This document shows positions 9,501-19,266 of a stretch of DNA of 64,000 bases, in pieces. Made by a program: the position numbers and the translations under genes. Numbering within the stretch: the stretch's first letter is position 1; every line of letters starts with the position of its first letter. The DNA is from an uncultured Acidobacteriaceae bacterium. GTDB taxonomy: Bacteria > Acidobacteriota > Terriglobia > Terriglobales > Acidobacteriaceae. The notes beneath the pieces are model-generated. The model was given only the letters and a program-made list of their open reading frames with translations, ran no database searches and was not told the origin of the DNA. The stretch covers positions 110,744 to 174,743 of the forward strand of contig CAINJJ010000053.1 in the NCBI GenBank assembly GCA_903849645.1, written 5' to 3'.

Positions 9501-9825
9501 CATGGCCTTTGAAAGGGCGCGGCTCCGCGACGAGGGCTTTCTATCCGCATTGGAACTCGAAAACGGCCCCGCCCAGCGTCGCGTCCGCATTGCCGGACGC
9601 ATCATCAGCCGCCAGCGGCCAGGCACCGCCAAGGGCTTCGTCTTTCTCTCTCTGGAAGACGAGACCGGCATCGCCAACATCATCCTCACTCCCGATGTCT
9701 TCGAAGCCAATCGGATTGTGGCGACACGCAGCCGATACCTGCAGGTCGAGGGCAAGGTGCAAAACCAGGAGGGCGTCATCCACGTCAAAGCCGAGCGTAT
9801 CCAGCCATTCAGCGCAATGGTCTGA
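6532..9825 (+). CDS. dnaE2: error-prone DNA polymerase DnaE2
   Basis: A 1097-residue C-family polymerase alpha subunit, the catalytic member of the imuA-imuB-dnaE2 mutasome. The ATG at 6532 overlaps the imuB stop by 8 bp. Domains in order: PHP (about 5-280, starting ELHAASAFSFLAAA), palm with catalytic PDIDLD (Asp413 and Asp415), the third acidic site in GLIKVDLLGLGMM, thumb and fingers, tandem helix-hairpin-helix, and an OB fold (about 1010-1090, RVRIAGRIISRQRPGTAKGF). Residues 844-868 are encoded by a palindromic repeat (9061-9134) inserted in frame just before LRIGLNYAKGLRQ; sister proteins usually run straight through here. The insertion lies between the polymerase core and the C-terminal modules, so activity may be retained. 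Length is at the long end of the family. Confidence 0.95.
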   Translation: MTDDGLSESYIELHAASAFSFLAAASQPEALAERAAGLEMPALALADRNGLYGAARFHTAAKRVGLRAHIGAEIAVSSFGARLTPPGWLPHQHPAEPPRIVLLCASQIGYQNLCQLITRFKMREATKTEGAATLEDLEEFSAGLICLTGGDEGPLAAALAGQGLSGARKTAERLAAIYGQGNLYVEIQRHHERDEEARNQSLLDLAASRRLPIVAANGVRHATDKDREILDVLTAIRHHVPLDQAGRLLARNNARGLLPARQMAALFADLPEALANTRLISDRLSFTLDNLGYEFPRYAVPEGETMDSFLARRVEEGVLKRYGSPAKRSLLARARAQVAHELKLIAKLGFAGYFLIVWDLICYCRRHGILVQGRGSAANSAVCYALEITAVDPVGMELLFERFLNENRGEWPDIDLDLPSGEHREQVIQHVYERYGQLGAAMTANVITYRGRSAARETGKALGFDEDQLARISSLVGHWEWRGPADTMANNFQQAGFDLRHPRIARYLDLCQRMKDLPRHLGQHSGGMVICAGMLNRVVPLERASMPGRSVIQWDKEDCADMGLIKVDLLGLGMMAVLKDSLELIPRHYRKEIDLAALPEDPLVYQTLCKADTVGMFQVESRAQMASIPHNAPTRFYDLVVQVAIIRPGPIVGKMMHPYMRRRQGKEEVTYPHPSLEPVLKRTLGVPLFQEQLLRMAMTVASFTGAEAEELRRAVGMRRSMQRMKDLEGRLRDGMTRNGIGPEAQDNIVQGISSFAMYGFPESHAASFALIAYASAYLKVHYLAAFTCGLLNNQPMGFYSPAVLIKDAQRHGLRVRPIDVQRSQYLCILEPTGINLWEQQEVSVHDFSRAGKQTEMPGALAPEGSPSGLSLRIGLNYAKGLRQSSAEALIAARDANGPFASVDELAARVPELNRRELVALASIGALNTLGQVDHRRDALWQVEQAGRPSGPLLRDAAPARTAATPLRQMETSERLAADYAGTGVTTGPHPMAFERARLRDEGFLSALELENGPAQRRVRIAGRIISRQRPGTAKGFVFLSLEDETGIANIILTPDVFEANRIVATRSRYLQVEGKVQNQEGVIHVKAERIQPFSAMV
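9061..9134. repeat. palindromic repeat inserted in frame within dnaE2
   Basis: The element contains CACGACT-tc-AGTCGTG, then GGGGCT-tt-AGCCCC, then the imperfect palindrome CCTGAGGG-aag-CCCTTCAGG. The same order and near-identical sequence occur in an intergenic region at 33846-33916, which shows it is a dispersed repeat rather than native dnaE2 sequence. Its length keeps the dnaE2 frame open and adds about 25 residues rich in Gly, Pro and Ala. Confidence 0.8.
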
Positions 9826-9839
9826 AGCTCATCCGGCCA

Positions 9840-11420
9840 TTAAACCGCCGGATAGAAGCTCTGGATCCACCCCTGCAACAGCGCCGGGAAGCAGCCCAGC
9901 ACCAGCACCGCCGCCGCAATCAGCAGCAGCACCGCCAGGGTCACCGGATGCGCCTTGATGGGGGAGTCATCGATCGCGGGCATCACGTAGGCGCGCTTCA
10001 GCACCTGCAGATAGTAGTAGAGCGACACCGCGCTCAGGGCAACCGCCAGGGCGACCAGCGCGAACGGGACCACTCCGGCAGAGGTGCCAAGTACAGCGGC
10101 AAACAGATTGAACTTGGCCCAGAAGCCCACCAGCGGCGGAATCCCAGCCAGTGAAAGGAACAGCACCAGCAGCACGCCGGCGAGCAGCGGGCTGCGCTTG
10201 TGGAGGCCGAGGAAGGAGTCGAACTTGTCTGACCCCGTGGCCCGCTCCACCACCGCCACAGCGCCAAAGGCTCCCACCGTGGTTAGTCCATAGGTCAGCA
10301 CGTAATAGAGCACGGCATTGGTCAGGCGCTGGCCCGGAGCCACCGTGCCTGCTTGAAAGGCCAGGGCCGTTCCCTGCCCCGCGTAGGCTTGCTGCGTGGC
10401 AATGCCCAGCAGGATGTAGCCGGCATGAGCAATGGCCGAGTAGGCCAGCAACCGCCGCACGCTGACCTGCGCCAGCGCCGCCAGGTTGCCCACCACCATG
10501 GACGCCGCCGCTACCACCAGCAGGATCATCGCCAGTTGCGGCCAGGTGCGATAGTAGTCGCCAAGGTAGGACTCAACCGAGGTCCGCGACCCGTTCAGAC
10601 CGCCGCCGGGCGCCAGCCAGTTCAGGCTCAGGGTCAGCAGCAGCGCAAAGCTGGCCACCTTTGAAACCGATGCGATGAACGCCGCTGAAGGAGCCGGCGC
10701 GCCTTCATAGGTATCCGGCGCCCAAAGGTGAAAGGGCACCGCGGCCACCTTGAAGCCCAACCCGGCCACCACCAGAATCCACGCCACATAAAACAGCGGG
10801 CTTGAGCCGGAGGCAGCAATCGCGGTCTGAATCCCCACCAGGCTGGTCGTCCCGCTCAGCCCATAAAAATAGCTGAAGCCGAAGAGAAGGAACGCCGCCG
10901 ACATGCCGCCAAAGAGGTAATACTTGAAGGCCGCCTCGGCGCTCTTGCCGGAGCTTTTGGCGAAGGCTGTAAGGATGTAGAGGCCCAGGCTCAGCAATTC
11001 AAGGCCGACAAAGATCACCAGAAGGTCCTGCGCCGCGGCCACCAGCAGGCCGCCCGCGGCAGCCATCAGCAGCACCGCCACGTACTCGCCTACATGCCGC
11101 GTAAAGGTCGAGCCAATCAGCAGCAACAGGGTGAGCGCGGTCAGCGCCAGGATTCCAATCTGCGCCACAGCCATGTATGTACCGGTGCCCAGCAGCGTGA
11201 ACTCGCCCGTGCTGCCGAAGCTCAGCCCGGCGAATCCCTGAAACTGCATCGCCCACAACGCCGCGACGCATCCGGCAACGCCCAGCAGCGAGGCCACGGC
11301 CACGCGCACATGGAGCGCGGACTTCCGCAGCAGGCCAAGGTCAACCACCAGCACCACCAGCGCCGCCAACTCCAGCGCCGTCTCCGGCATCGTCACGCGG
11401 AACAGATCTGCGTAGTTCAT
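9840..11420 (-). CDS. nuoN: NADH-quinone oxidoreductase subunit N
   Basis: A 526-residue polytopic membrane protein with about 14 hydrophobic helices, the antiporter-like subunit N of respiratory complex I, which takes part in proton translocation across the inner membrane. Family landmarks include AFKYYLFGGMSAAFLLFGFSYFYG, the VPFHLWAPDTYEGAP segment with its conserved helix-breaking loop, RRLLAYSAIAHAGYILLG, and LFLSLAGIPPLVGFWAKF. The ATG is preceded by a GAGGGG site 5 bp upstream. nuoN normally closes the nuo operon directly behind nuoL/nuoM, but here nothing like them lies upstream; instead there is a 0.9-kb gene-poor stretch with an integrase relic. It is convergent with dnaE2 (14 bp apart). 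Confidence 0.95.
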   Translation of the reverse strand: MNYADLFRVTMPETALELAALVVLVVDLGLLRKSALHVRVAVASLLGVAGCVAALWAMQFQGFAGLSFGSTGEFTLLGTGTYMAVAQIGILALTALTLLLLIGSTFTRHVGEYVAVLLMAAAGGLLVAAAQDLLVIFVGLELLSLGLYILTAFAKSSGKSAEAAFKYYLFGGMSAAFLLFGFSYFYGLSGTTSLVGIQTAIAASGSSPLFYVAWILVVAGLGFKVAAVPFHLWAPDTYEGAPAPSAAFIASVSKVASFALLLTLSLNWLAPGGGLNGSRTSVESYLGDYYRTWPQLAMILLVVAAASMVVGNLAALAQVSVRRLLAYSAIAHAGYILLGIATQQAYAGQGTALAFQAGTVAPGQRLTNAVLYYVLTYGLTTVGAFGAVAVVERATGSDKFDSFLGLHKRSPLLAGVLLVLFLSLAGIPPLVGFWAKFNLFAAVLGTSAGVVPFALVALAVALSAVSLYYYLQVLKRAYVMPAIDDSPIKAHPVTLAVLLLIAAAVLVLGCFPALLQGWIQSFYPAV

Positions 11421-11432
11421 CTAGACCCCTCG

Positions 11433-11451
11433 TGAATCATCAGGTGATTCA
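11433..11451. promoter_or_regulatory. perfect palindrome immediately upstream of nuoN
   Basis: TGAATCA-tcagg-TGATTCA has two perfect 7-bp arms. Its centre is about 22 bp upstream of the nuoN ATG. It could be an operator or the scar of an insertion event; nothing in the sequence decides. Confidence 0.35.
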
Positions 11452-11962
11452 TTTGCAAGGATCCATACGATCCACAAGTGGGGCAGAAGCAGCGGGTTTG
11501 ACGCACATTTGATCCGTCAGTTCTGAAAAGTGGGTGGGTCGGCACGTACATTTCCATCGCTAGCTTGACCTCAACCGGGCGGTCAAATCCTTCACGATTG
11601 ATTCAGGGCTGTGCATGGATCAGTGTGCCTCTTGGACCTTGTCTGGCCGGTTACTCAGCAGGATACCAGATTCACCGGTCTCGCAAGCAGCAGGAAAAAC
11701 AGGGCCAGAGGGACATCACGGAGGCCTTTTTCCATGGCCGATCAACTTGTTCTCCCGGCAGCCTTTTCCGCTTTTGGTGCACCGGGTTTCGCCTCATGAA
11801 TCGCCTCTCTGGCCCTGTGAGCTGTTGTATCCCCAAACCTTGCGCAACCCTGCCTTCCGGTGCGCCGGGAAGCATGCATGTATCCGCCGCGCCGACCGAG
11901 GTTGCCGTCACAGGGGCACCACCGTCTCGTTGTTCTCCACGCCGAAAAGAGATGGTCCCGGT

Positions 11963-12235
11963 GATACCCTGAGAGTTGTCTTGCGCGAGTTTCTGGTCTG
12001 CAAGTTCCTTAGCCGCTTCGATCTCGCGCAACTTTACCTGCACGGGGTTACAGCGGTCATGTTCGGCCTGGGCAACATTGTCGGCCTCTTCCCAAGAGCC
12101 CGTTTTGGCTGATTGGCAGCGTACCTTGCCGCGCTCATCCTTGTGGAGGCCCCAACGGCAGTTGCACTGTTTCCGCTGTGGGTCGGTTCTGGGGCAGGTG
12201 GCACGGTGTCGCGCCAAACATTTTTGACGGTGCAG
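11963..12235 (-). pseudogene. N-terminal remnant of a tyrosine-type phage integrase
   Basis: Within a minus-strand frame the residues encoded here read like the arm/SAM-like N-terminal region of acidobacterial tyrosine recombinases: a Cys-rich start (RHRATCP, KQCNCRWGLHKDERGK) followed by SAKTGSWEEADNVAQAEHD and a helical stretch IEAAKELADQK. The catalytic domain with its Arg-His-Arg-Tyr residues is absent, and downstream residues of the frame have no similarity to it. I read it as a decayed fragment of an integrated element. The recognition is from memory of the family pattern; the call would fail if an alignment showed no match. Confidence 0.55.
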
Positions 12236-12324
12236 GACTCTGTTCTCGGTCTGTTTCTCCCTGCCGGGAATAATCGTCCATCGCAAGTCTTCTGCAAGCT
12301 ATTGACTTCATTGAAAGAGTACAG

Positions 12325-14184
12325 ATGCCCCCTATTCTCAATTTGCAATCCGTAACCAAGCAGTTCGGCGCGCAGCCGCTGTTTCGGGATATTTCCATGA
12401 CCGTCGATGACGGCGACCGCATCGGCCTGATTGGGCCAAACGGCGCCGGCAAGTCCACCCTGCTGGCCATCCTGGCCGGACAGGTGGAACCCGACTCAGG
12501 CGAAGTTGCGGTGCGCAAGCGCGCCCGCGCCGCCTATGTGCCGCAGGACTCCCGCTTTGGCGCCGGCCTCTCCATCCGCCAGGTTCTGGAACGGGCCCTG
12601 GCCAACGCCCATGTGAGCGAGACCGAGCGCGAGGGCCGGCTTCGCGAACTCTCCGGCCGGGCAGGCTTTGCCGACCTCAACGCCGAAGCCGCGGCTCTCT
12701 CCGGCGGATGGCGCAAGCGGCTTGCCATTACAGAGGCCCTGGTAAGCGAGCCGGAGGTGCTGCTGCTGGATGAGCCCACCAATCACCTGGATCTGGCCGG
12801 CATCGAGTGGCTGGAGGAGTTGCTCACCAGTTCCTCGTTCGCCGCCGTCACCGTAAGCCACGACCGCTACTTTCTTGAATCCACGTCCAGCCAGATCATC
12901 GAGCTCAATCGCGTCTTTGCCGACGGGTTGCTGCGGGTCAAAGGCAATTTCAGCCGGTTTCTGGAAGAGAAGCAGGCTTATCTGGAGTCGCAAAGCCGTC
13001 AGCAGGAGAGCTTGCGCAACCAGGTGCGCACGGAGATTGAATGGCTGCGGCGCGGCCCCAAGGCCCGCACCACCAAGTCCAAGGCGCGCATCGACACGGC
13101 GAACGCCATGATCGGCCAGTTGGCAGCCATGGACTCCCGGACAACGGTGAATACGGCGGGCATCGACTTCGAGGCCAGCCAGCGCAAGACCAAGCGCCTG
13201 GTAGAGTTCAACGACGTAGCCTGCGACGTTCCTTCCTCGATGGACAGCCCGGTGCCGGACCGGCGCCTGTTCACCGGCCTCAACTTTGTGCTGACTGCAG
13301 GCATGAAGGTAGGCCTCGTGGGCCCCAACGGCAGCGGCAAGACCACCCTCCTCCGCCTGTTGCGGGGCGAGATCGAGCCGGTCGAAGGCTCCATCCGGCG
13401 CGCCGAGGCACTGCGCCTGGTCTACTTCAGCCAGATGCGTGAGCTGGACGACTCTCTCACCCTGCGCCGTGCGCTGGCTCCGGAGGGCGACGGCATCATC
13501 TACCAGGGCCGCACCGTCCACGTGGCCAGTTGGGCGGCGCGCTTCCTTTTCACGGGCGAACAGCTCAACCAGCCTGTGCGCAATCTCTCCGGCGGCGAAC
13601 GCGCCCGTGTGCTGATCGCCAAGCTCATGCTGGAGCCGGCGGACGTGCTGCTGCTGGACGAGCCCACCAACGATCTCGACATTCCGACCCTGGAGATTCT
13701 CGAGGAAAACCTGCTCGACTTCCCTGGCGCTCTGGTGCTGGTGACGCACGACCGCTACCTGCTCAACCGCGTCGCCTCGACTGTCCTGGGCCTCGACGGC
13801 CAGGGCAACACCGGCCGCTTTGCCGACTACGGACAGTGGGAAGACTGGCTGGAGGAGCAGGACAAGGCCGGCCCGGAGCGCGGCAAGGGGGCTCGGCGCG
13901 CTGACGGCTCCAGCACAGCCCAGCAGACCGGCGCCGCCGCGGCGCCGGAATCCGGCGGCAAGAAGAAGCTCTCCTACCTCGAAGCGCGGGAGTTTGCCGC
14001 CATTGAGGCTCTTGTCGAGAAGTCGGATGCCCGGCTGGCCGCGGCCCGCGACCGCGTCGATGAGCCATCCATCGCCTCCAACGCCGCGGCGCTTCAGGAG
14101 GCCCTGCTCGAACTCGATGCCGCGCAGCACCAGAACGACGCCCTCTACGCGCGCTGGGCCGAGTTGACCGAGAAGTCAAATTAA
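12325..14184 (+). CDS. uup: ABC-F family ATPase, Uup-like
   Basis: A 619-residue soluble protein with two ABC ATPase domains and no membrane segments. Domain one has GPNGAGKST (about residue 38), signature LSGGWRKR and DEPTNHLD; domain two has GPNGSGKTT (about 333), LSGGERAR and DEPTNDLD. The linker between them carries the basic helix pair (LRRGPKARTTKSKARID) that places ABC-F proteins at the ribosomal E site. The C-terminal 70 residues (from KKKLSYLEAREFAAIEALV) form the coiled-coil tail typical of Uup, linked to DNA or RNA binding. Role: ribosome-associated translation factor, possibly also linked to transposon excision phenotypes. Transcribed alone, following the integrase remnant. Confidence 0.88.
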   Translation: MPPILNLQSVTKQFGAQPLFRDISMTVDDGDRIGLIGPNGAGKSTLLAILAGQVEPDSGEVAVRKRARAAYVPQDSRFGAGLSIRQVLERALANAHVSETEREGRLRELSGRAGFADLNAEAAALSGGWRKRLAITEALVSEPEVLLLDEPTNHLDLAGIEWLEELLTSSSFAAVTVSHDRYFLESTSSQIIELNRVFADGLLRVKGNFSRFLEEKQAYLESQSRQQESLRNQVRTEIEWLRRGPKARTTKSKARIDTANAMIGQLAAMDSRTTVNTAGIDFEASQRKTKRLVEFNDVACDVPSSMDSPVPDRRLFTGLNFVLTAGMKVGLVGPNGSGKTTLLRLLRGEIEPVEGSIRRAEALRLVYFSQMRELDDSLTLRRALAPEGDGIIYQGRTVHVASWAARFLFTGEQLNQPVRNLSGGERARVLIAKLMLEPADVLLLDEPTNDLDIPTLEILEENLLDFPGALVLVTHDRYLLNRVASTVLGLDGQGNTGRFADYGQWEDWLEEQDKAGPERGKGARRADGSSTAQQTGAAAAPESGGKKKLSYLEAREFAAIEALVEKSDARLAAARDRVDEPSIASNAAALQEALLELDAAQHQNDALYARWAELTEKSN

Positions 14185-14237
14185 TCCGCCTCAACGCATG
14201 ATAGAAAAGGATTTGCACAGGTAATCGGAAAGCGCCC

Positions 14238-15644
<1,407 letters not shown>

Positions 15645-15666
15645 TCCAAGTCTTTTTGTCTCGCGG

Positions 15667-15698
15667 CCCGGCATGGCCGCCATCGGGGTTGCTTTTTT
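15667..15698 (+). terminator. Rho-independent terminator after the sigma-54 regulator
   Basis: A bulged hairpin, CCCGgcATGG-ccg-CCATCGGGG, is followed by TTTTTT at 15693-15698. It lies 22 bp behind the regulator stop and before the kinase gene, so the two may be separately transcribed or only partly read through. Confidence 0.6.
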
Positions 15699-15769
15699 CG
15701 TAAGATGAAAGCACCCTTGCAACAGCACCCCATTTTTTGCGCTGCGACTTTTTGCAATTGCTTTGACCC

Positions 15770-17713
15770 ATGCGCCTCAAGACCAAACTCGTGCTGGCCA
15801 TCACCGCCCTGGTGTTCTTTATCGCCGGGACGCTTTCGCTGGTCTACGTGAGCCAGTTGCTGGAGTCGGCCGTTCACCAGTCCTACGACACCAACCGGCT
15901 GGTGGCCAACCAGGTGCGCTTTGCCCTGCAGCGGGCGCTTGAGACCGGGCTGCGCGACCGACAGGTGGACCCCTACAATCCTGCAGAACTTCGCGCCCTG
16001 GCTGCCGAGGCCGTGCGCGACAACTCAGCCCTGCAGGCGGTGGTGGAGTCGGTCAACCGCTACTCGCTCACTGTTTACGACATCAACATTGGCGACAGCC
16101 AGAGCAATACCCTGCTCAGCACCAACCCCGAGAACGAAGACAAGCCCATTCCGGCACGCCCGGACTATAACCAACTGCTCGACGCCAACCCCTTCCGCCT
16201 GATCAAGGAGGTTCTGGGGCCGCCCAGGGTCTTTGATGTTGTGGTCCCGCTGGAGCGGAATGGCGAGCCTTTCGCTTCGGTCCACGTGGGGGTGCGCACC
16301 ACCCTGCTGCGCGCCGTCTATGCGCCCTGGCTCACCGGCGCCCTCACCCTGATGGGAATCGCCCTGGCCGCCACCCTGATTGTGGCCTTCCTGCTGGGCA
16401 ACTTTGCCCTCCGTCCCCTGGAACAGATCAGCAAGCAGCTCGACCGCCTGACGGCGGCAAACGAAGCGGCACAGGACGAGGACAGACGCCCTGGACAGGA
16501 CACCGCGGCGCTGGTTTCCACCAAGATTGAACGCATCGGCCAGCGCATGAGGAATGTGGAAGAGGTCTTTTCCGCACTCAAGGAGAATCTCGACCAGATT
16601 CTTGGCAACCTGCAGGACGGCATCCTGCTTTTCACCGGGGACGGCCGTGCAGTGCTTGTTTCCGAGTCCGCCCGGCGCTATCTGGCCATGGATCGCGACG
16701 TCCTTCTGGGCCGCCATGTGCGCGAGATCTTTGACCGCTCCACCATCCTTGGCCAGACCCTGCGCGACGCCTTCGATGCGGGCATCTCCCTGGTGCAGGA
16801 AGAGATCCGCACAGAAAACGGCCGCCGCATCCAGGCCTCGCTCGACTTCATCCACGACGACCATGCCAACCAGGGTCTGGGCGCTCTCGTCACCCTGCAT
16901 GACCTGGAATCCGTGGAGAAGATCGAGTCGGAGCTGGAACTCTCCCGCCGCATGGCCGCCATCGGGCGTCTCACCTCGGGCGTCGGCCACGAGGTCAAGA
17001 ACCCCATCAACGCCATCGTCGTCCACCTTGAGCTGCTCAAGACCAAGCTGGGCGACGCCAATGCCCCCGGCACGCGCCACCTGGAAGTGATTGACGCGGA
17101 GATTCATCGACTGGACCGCGTTGTGCAAACTCTGGTCGATTTTTCCAGGCCCGTCGAGCTGCAGTTGCGGGAGCAGGACCTGCGGCCCGTGATCGCCGAT
17201 GTGCTGGCCCTTGCCGCCGAAGAGCTCTCCACCCACAACGTGACGCTGGTCAGCCACATGCCCCCCGATCCGCTCATCGCCAACGTGGATGCCGACCTGC
17301 TCAAGCAGGCCACGCTCAACGTGATACAAAACGGCGCGCAGGCCATGCAGGAGGGCGGCCTGCTGGAGCTTGTCCTGGAAGAAGAGCGCAGGCCCGGCAC
17401 GCCTGGCGACCGCCTCCGCTCCCAGACGCCGCGCACCGCCCTTCTCCGCATCGCCGACCAGGGGCCGGGAATTCCAGAAGACATCCGCGACAAGATCTTC
17501 GATCTCTACTTCACCACCAAGGCCGGCGGCAGCGGCATTGGCCTGGCAATGACATATCGAATTCTCCAGTTGCACCACGGGAGCATCGAAGTACAATCAG
17601 AGTCAGGCCGAGGCACGGAGTTCCAACTGCGAATTCCTCTTGCTGCCACGGAATGGGGACGCCGGCAGCTTCCGCCGGTAGGTACTGAATCAGAGAAAGG
17701 GCTTGCGGGATGA
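15770..17713 (+). CDS. membrane-bound NtrB-type sensor histidine kinase
   Basis: A 647-residue sensor kinase. A transmembrane helix at about 7-30 and another near 188-212 enclose a periplasmic sensing region of roughly 155 residues without a recognised fold. A HAMP-like linker follows (LRPLEQISKQLDRLTA), then a PAS domain (about 275-385), a dimerisation/phosphoacceptor domain with the H-box GVGHEVKNPINAI, and an ATPase domain with N-box NVIQNGAQAM, DQGPGIP and GGSGIGLA. The H-box is of the kind that pairs with NtrC-type regulators, and the sigma-54 activator directly upstream is the obvious partner. The ATGA overlap with the downstream lipoprotein gene suggests coupled expression and perhaps a shared envelope signal. 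Confidence 0.9.
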   Translation: MRLKTKLVLAITALVFFIAGTLSLVYVSQLLESAVHQSYDTNRLVANQVRFALQRALETGLRDRQVDPYNPAELRALAAEAVRDNSALQAVVESVNRYSLTVYDINIGDSQSNTLLSTNPENEDKPIPARPDYNQLLDANPFRLIKEVLGPPRVFDVVVPLERNGEPFASVHVGVRTTLLRAVYAPWLTGALTLMGIALAATLIVAFLLGNFALRPLEQISKQLDRLTAANEAAQDEDRRPGQDTAALVSTKIERIGQRMRNVEEVFSALKENLDQILGNLQDGILLFTGDGRAVLVSESARRYLAMDRDVLLGRHVREIFDRSTILGQTLRDAFDAGISLVQEEIRTENGRRIQASLDFIHDDHANQGLGALVTLHDLESVEKIESELELSRRMAAIGRLTSGVGHEVKNPINAIVVHLELLKTKLGDANAPGTRHLEVIDAEIHRLDRVVQTLVDFSRPVELQLREQDLRPVIADVLALAAEELSTHNVTLVSHMPPDPLIANVDADLLKQATLNVIQNGAQAMQEGGLLELVLEEERRPGTPGDRLRSQTPRTALLRIADQGPGIPEDIRDKIFDLYFTTKAGGSGIGLAMTYRILQLHHGSIEVQSESGRGTEFQLRIPLAATEWGRRQLPPVGTESEKGLAG

Positions 17714-18333
17714 GGTTTCCTGCCAAGGGCGCTGTGTTGCTGCTGCCGTTGCTGCTGACGGCGTGTTTCCACAGGACTGTTCAAAGCAAGGTTCAACCCC
17801 TGGCGCCGCCCATCGAAGATGCGCCCATGCCCAAACCCGTTCCCTCGCCCACCACGCTGCCTCCAACGGTCGTGACCGTTCCTCATCAGAACCCACCCGT
17901 CAAAGCCACCACCGAGCCGCAGCCCGTTCCGGAAGAAAAGCCCAAGCCGCCTGTGCGGCACAAGAAGCCCACTGCGGCGCCTCCCGTGGTCGCTACCGCC
18001 ACCCTGCCGCCGCCCGCGCCAGCCGCGGCGGTGCAAACGACTGCGCCTGCCACGGCTCCGCCCGCCTACACCAGCGCGGGAGTCAGTGCCATTGGACAGC
18101 TCACCTCAGGCGACTCCTCGGACTCGCGGCGCCAGGCGCTGGACGCCATCGGCGCGGTCGAGCGCGGCCTCAGCAACATCAGCCGCAAGCTCAACGACCA
18201 GGAAGAAAAGACCTCTGCCCACATCCGGGAGTTTCTGAAGCAAGCGAAAGCCGCCCTCTCCTCGGGCGACCCCGAAGGCGCGCAGACCCTCGCCGCCAAG
18301 GCCAAGGTGCTGCTGGGCGAACTCAGCCAGTAG
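17710..18333 (+). CDS. proline-rich lipoprotein
   Basis: A 207-residue lipoprotein. The N-terminus is a short basic region, a Leu-rich core and the lipobox LLTAC with Cys at about residue 19. Residues 28-125 are very rich in Pro, Ala, Thr and Val, typical of an extended periplasmic spacer. The C-terminal third is predicted helical and charged (ALDAIGAVERGLSNISRKL ... FLKQAKAALSSGD), resembling a TPR-like helical hairpin. It overlaps the kinase stop by 4 bp (ATGA) and so is probably cotranscribed with it; it may be an accessory of the sensor. No enzymatic function can be seen. Confidence 0.8.
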   Translation: MRFPAKGAVLLLPLLLTACFHRTVQSKVQPLAPPIEDAPMPKPVPSPTTLPPTVVTVPHQNPPVKATTEPQPVPEEKPKPPVRHKKPTAAPPVVATATLPPPAPAAAVQTTAPATAPPAYTSAGVSAIGQLTSGDSSDSRRQALDAIGAVERGLSNISRKLNDQEEKTSAHIREFLKQAKAALSSGDPEGAQTLAAKAKVLLGELSQ

Positions 18334-18347
18334 GTTTTCGGAAAGCT

Positions 18348-19205
18348 CTACCGCTCGCCCCAGCTCAGCTTGTTGCGCAGAGCCTCAAAGAAGCCGCCCT
18401 CACTCATCCGCACCAGGCTCACGGTGTTGTCTGACCGCCTGCAACGGACCTCATCGCCCAAAAACAGCGCGACGGCTTTCTGACCGTCGACGGTGAGTTG
18501 CGCCTGGTTGGGAATGCCCTCCACGCGGACGGTCAGCGCAGCATCTCCTCGCACGACAATGGGCCTCAGCGTAAGCAGATGCGGGCAGACTGGCGTGACC
18601 ACCATGGCATCCACGTCCGGCGTCAGAATGGGCCCGTTGGCGGCCAGCGTGTAGGCCGTTGACCCCGTGGGCGTGGAGACAATCACTCCGTCGGCCCGGA
18701 AGCGCGCCACCTTGCGACCGTCCAGCTCAACCGCAAAGTCGCCCATGCGGGCGATATCGCCCTTGGAGACCACCACTTCGTTCAGGGCCTCGTGGCTTGA
18801 TATCAGCTCGCCGCCGCGCCAGATCTCGGCGTGCAGCATGGCGCGGACATCCAGCCCATGGCAGCCGACGCACCAGGCCTCCAGCGTGGAGTAAAGATCG
18901 GCCAGCCGGACCTCGGTCAAGAAACCCAGAAAACCCAGATTGACGCTGAGAATCGGCGTTCCCGTCGCGGCAAATATCCGCGCCACCGAAAGCAGAGTGC
19001 CGTCCCCGCCCAGCACAATTACCAGCCCCGGAGCCATGGCAGGCATCTCGGTGCTTTCCACCACGGGAGCGTCCGCGGTGTACTGGCCGCCCTCGCGGTC
19101 CACCAGCGGTTCATAGTCACGCAGGCGCAGCCAGGCGATCAGTTCCGGCAGCAACCGGGCCAGTTCTTCCTTGTTCGGCTTGCAAACGATCGCGACGCGC
19201 ATCAT
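18348..19205 (-). CDS. nadK: NAD kinase
   Basis: A 285-residue ATP-dependent NAD kinase, which makes NADP from NAD in the cytoplasm. Signature elements: VIVLGGDGTLLS (GGDG loop), NLGFLGFLTE, the NE/D-type motif EALNEVVVSKGD, and the substrate motif DGVIVSTPTGSTAY. Two successive ATG codons (19205 and 19202) could serve as start; the first is listed. The longer frame extending to 19460 overlaps tlyA and lacks family sequence, so it is rejected as start. It follows tlyA by 61 bp on the same strand, and nadK behind tlyA is a recurrent pair in bacteria. Confidence 0.93.
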   Translation of the reverse strand: MMRVAIVCKPNKEELARLLPELIAWLRLRDYEPLVDREGGQYTADAPVVESTEMPAMAPGLVIVLGGDGTLLSVARIFAATGTPILSVNLGFLGFLTEVRLADLYSTLEAWCVGCHGLDVRAMLHAEIWRGGELISSHEALNEVVVSKGDIARMGDFAVELDGRKVARFRADGVIVSTPTGSTAYTLAANGPILTPDVDAMVVTPVCPHLLTLRPIVVRGDAALTVRVEGIPNQAQLTVDGQKAVALFLGDEVRCRRSDNTVSLVRMSEGGFFEALRNKLSWGER

Positions 19206-19266
19206 GCGGTCCCAGTGTATCGGATGAGGCTGTCCCCGAAGGCAAGCAGAGGCGAAACCGCGCCCT

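Larger units (their letters stand above)
11421..12324. other. gene-poor stretch between nuoN and the ABC-F gene
   Basis: About 0.9 kb without an intact gene. Short frames exist on both strands but only one, on the minus strand at about 11963-12235, has protein-like content (integrase remnant, listed separately). The rest (11452-11960) shows nothing recognisable, and its composition is lower in GC than its neighbours, which fits decayed foreign DNA. Confidence 0.6.
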
